The translations under genes and the position numbers were made by a program. Positions 63,313 to 64,000 of a stretch of 64,000 bases of DNA are shown here, one piece after another. This stretch comes from Proteocatella sp051653405 (GTDB lineage Bacteria > Bacillota > Clostridia > Peptostreptococcales > Filifactoraceae): contig JBOFWC010000062.1 in NCBI GenBank assembly GCA_051653405.1, positions 6,803 through 70,802 of the forward strand, written 5' to 3'. Each line of letters opens with the position of its first letter. The first letter of the stretch is position 1. The notes beneath the pieces are model-generated. The model was given only the letters and a program-made list of their open reading frames with translations, was not told the DNA's origin and searched no databases.

Positions 63313-63870
63313 TTGGACAATATAAATAAAATCATAGGAAATAATCTTAATAAATATCGTAAAAGTAAGGGTTTAAGCCTTGAAAAAGTTGCTGATATGA
63401 CTGGTGTAAGTAAGGGAATGATAGGCCAGATTGAAAGAGGGGAAACTAATCCATCAATATCTACCTTATGGAAAATAGCAAATGGACTTCATATATCTTC
63501 TACTTCGCTTTTTGAAGAAGATCCCGCTGAGTTAATACTTGTCCAAAAAAATGACATATCTCCAATAAGTGAAAATAATGACAAATATAATGTGTTTCCA
63601 ACGTTTACATTCGACCAAAATAAAAAATTTGAAGTGCTTATAGTAGATCTTGTTTCTGGATGTACTCATGAGTCTGAACCTCATGAAAATGGTGTAGAAG
63701 AATACATATATGTATGTAGTGGCGAATTTAAACTTATATTAGAAAATGATACTTATACACTTAAAGCAGGAGATTCTATTAAATTTTTGGCCGATAAATT
63801 CCATACATATAAAAATGATACTGATTCTTTATGTACCCTTCACTCTATAATCTATTACAATCAATCATAA
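63313..63870 (+). CDS. XRE-family transcription regulator with cupin domain
   Basis: 185 residues. Helix-turn-helix about 8-62 (GLSLEKVADMTGVSKGMIGQ, then IERGETNPSISTLWKIA) and a C-terminal cupin domain about 105-182 with HESEPHENGVEEYIYVCSGE and KAGDSIKFLADKFHTY. Such regulators sense small ligands and often control a nearby transporter; the divergent permease is the probable target. TTG start with AGGAGG six bases upstream. The stop codon lies at the edge of the structured segment that begins at 63869. Confidence 0.92.
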   Translation: MDNINKIIGNNLNKYRKSKGLSLEKVADMTGVSKGMIGQIERGETNPSISTLWKIANGLHISSTSLFEEDPAELILVQKNDISPISENNDKYNVFPTFTFDQNKKFEVLIVDLVSGCTHESEPHENGVEEYIYVCSGEFKLILENDTYTLKAGDSIKFLADKFHTYKNDTDSLCTLHSIIYYNQS

Positions 63871-63999
63871 CCACCCGTAAAACGGGTGGTTTGCTCTAGC
63901 CCTATAAGGGCGTGTTACTTGCTGTGCTACTCGCACCTTGAACGGTTTGCCAACCGCATATTTTCTACAGTCTGCACCTAAAAGGTGCTTTTATTTTTT
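63869..63999. mobile_element. Probable end of an IS200/IS605-type element, cut by the window edge
   Basis: A 131-base segment richer in GC than the surroundings with several short hairpins: AACCACCCGT-AAA-ACGGGTGGTT (63869-63891), GCCC-TATAA-GGGC (63899-63911), CGGTTTGCCAACCG (63944-63957) and GCACC-TAAAA-GGTGC (63974-63988). Subterminal hairpins of this kind are typical of IS200/IS605 ends, and on the minus strand they could be the 3' part of a TnpB-associated guide RNA. No transposase gene is inside the window, so this is inference; a structured 3' UTR is the alternative. Confidence 0.45.
63974..63999 (+). terminator. Terminator-like hairpin with T run
   Basis: GCACC-TAAAA-GGTGC followed by TTTTATTTTTT. 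It could end the XRE-cupin transcript, or belong to the mobile-element end. Confidence 0.6.
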
Positions 64000-64000
64000 G

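Overview
The window is from the chromosome of a low-GC Gram-positive bacterium, most likely a motile, amino-acid-fermenting anaerobe of the Clostridia. The signs are strong AGGAGG-type ribosome binding sites, frequent TTG and GTG starts, Firmicutes-style flagellar genes (FliY, FliW/CsrA, CheC/CheD/CheV), a threonine dehydrogenase/ketobutyrate lyase pair, bacteriohemerythrins and a class III polyhydroxyalkanoate synthase. No genus can be named from the sequence alone.

Layout. (1) Positions 1-11804, minus strand: a late flagellar/chemotaxis operon in the order cheA, cheW, cheR, cheB, flgN, flgK, flgL, a yviE-like gene, fliW, csrA, a second fliW and an MCP gene, ending at a terminator at the window edge. 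(2) 11909-19858: accessory genes on both strands, namely a FliK-like/FlhB-C-like pair, a Cache-domain MCP, an FtsE-like ABC ATPase, a C39-type peptidase, fliS, and a ParA ATPase followed by a ComFB-domain protein. (3) 19930-44582, minus strand: the large fla/che operon, from a PilZ-protein gene through flgB, fliE-fliK, flgD, flgE, motAB, fliM, cheY, flgC, fliY, fliOPQR, flhBA, sigD, flgF, flgG and cheC to cheD and cheV. (4) 45215-47352: cca and an EamA transporter. (5) 47617-51551: a methionine-synthesis operon (metF, a separate MetH reactivation protein, metH). (6) 51648-54354: phaE, phaC and an R-specific enoyl-CoA hydratase. (7) 54544-58095: a DUF4238-like gene, a large inverted repeat, kbl and tdh. 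(8) 58287-61559: an EAL/HDOD protein, a PAS-GGDEF-hemerythrin protein and a bacteriohemerythrin. (9) 61700-64000: an amino-acid permease, a divergent XRE-cupin regulator and a structured, GC-richer segment at the right edge that may be the end of an IS200/IS605-type element.

Together the genes cover nearly a whole flagellum (basal body, export gate, hook, motor, switch) and nearly a whole chemotaxis pathway. Post-transcriptional (CsrA/FliW), sigma-D and probable cyclic-di-nucleotide control (PilZ, ComFB, GGDEF, EAL-like) all appear here. Flagellin, fliD, flgM, fliL, flhF and flhG are not in the window. The metabolic genes point to threonine and other amino-acid catabolism, methyl transfer to methionine, and carbon storage as polyester.

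The strongest candidate for something undescribed is the ParA-ComFB gene pair lodged between the two flagellar/chemotaxis operons. Other notable points are the glutamate at the phospho-acceptor position of CheB, two FliW paralogues flanking CsrA, flgC displaced from flgB, a 12-bp-arm palindrome on the permease promoter, and the right-edge structured element. All functional calls come from reading the translations and motifs; no database search was run.
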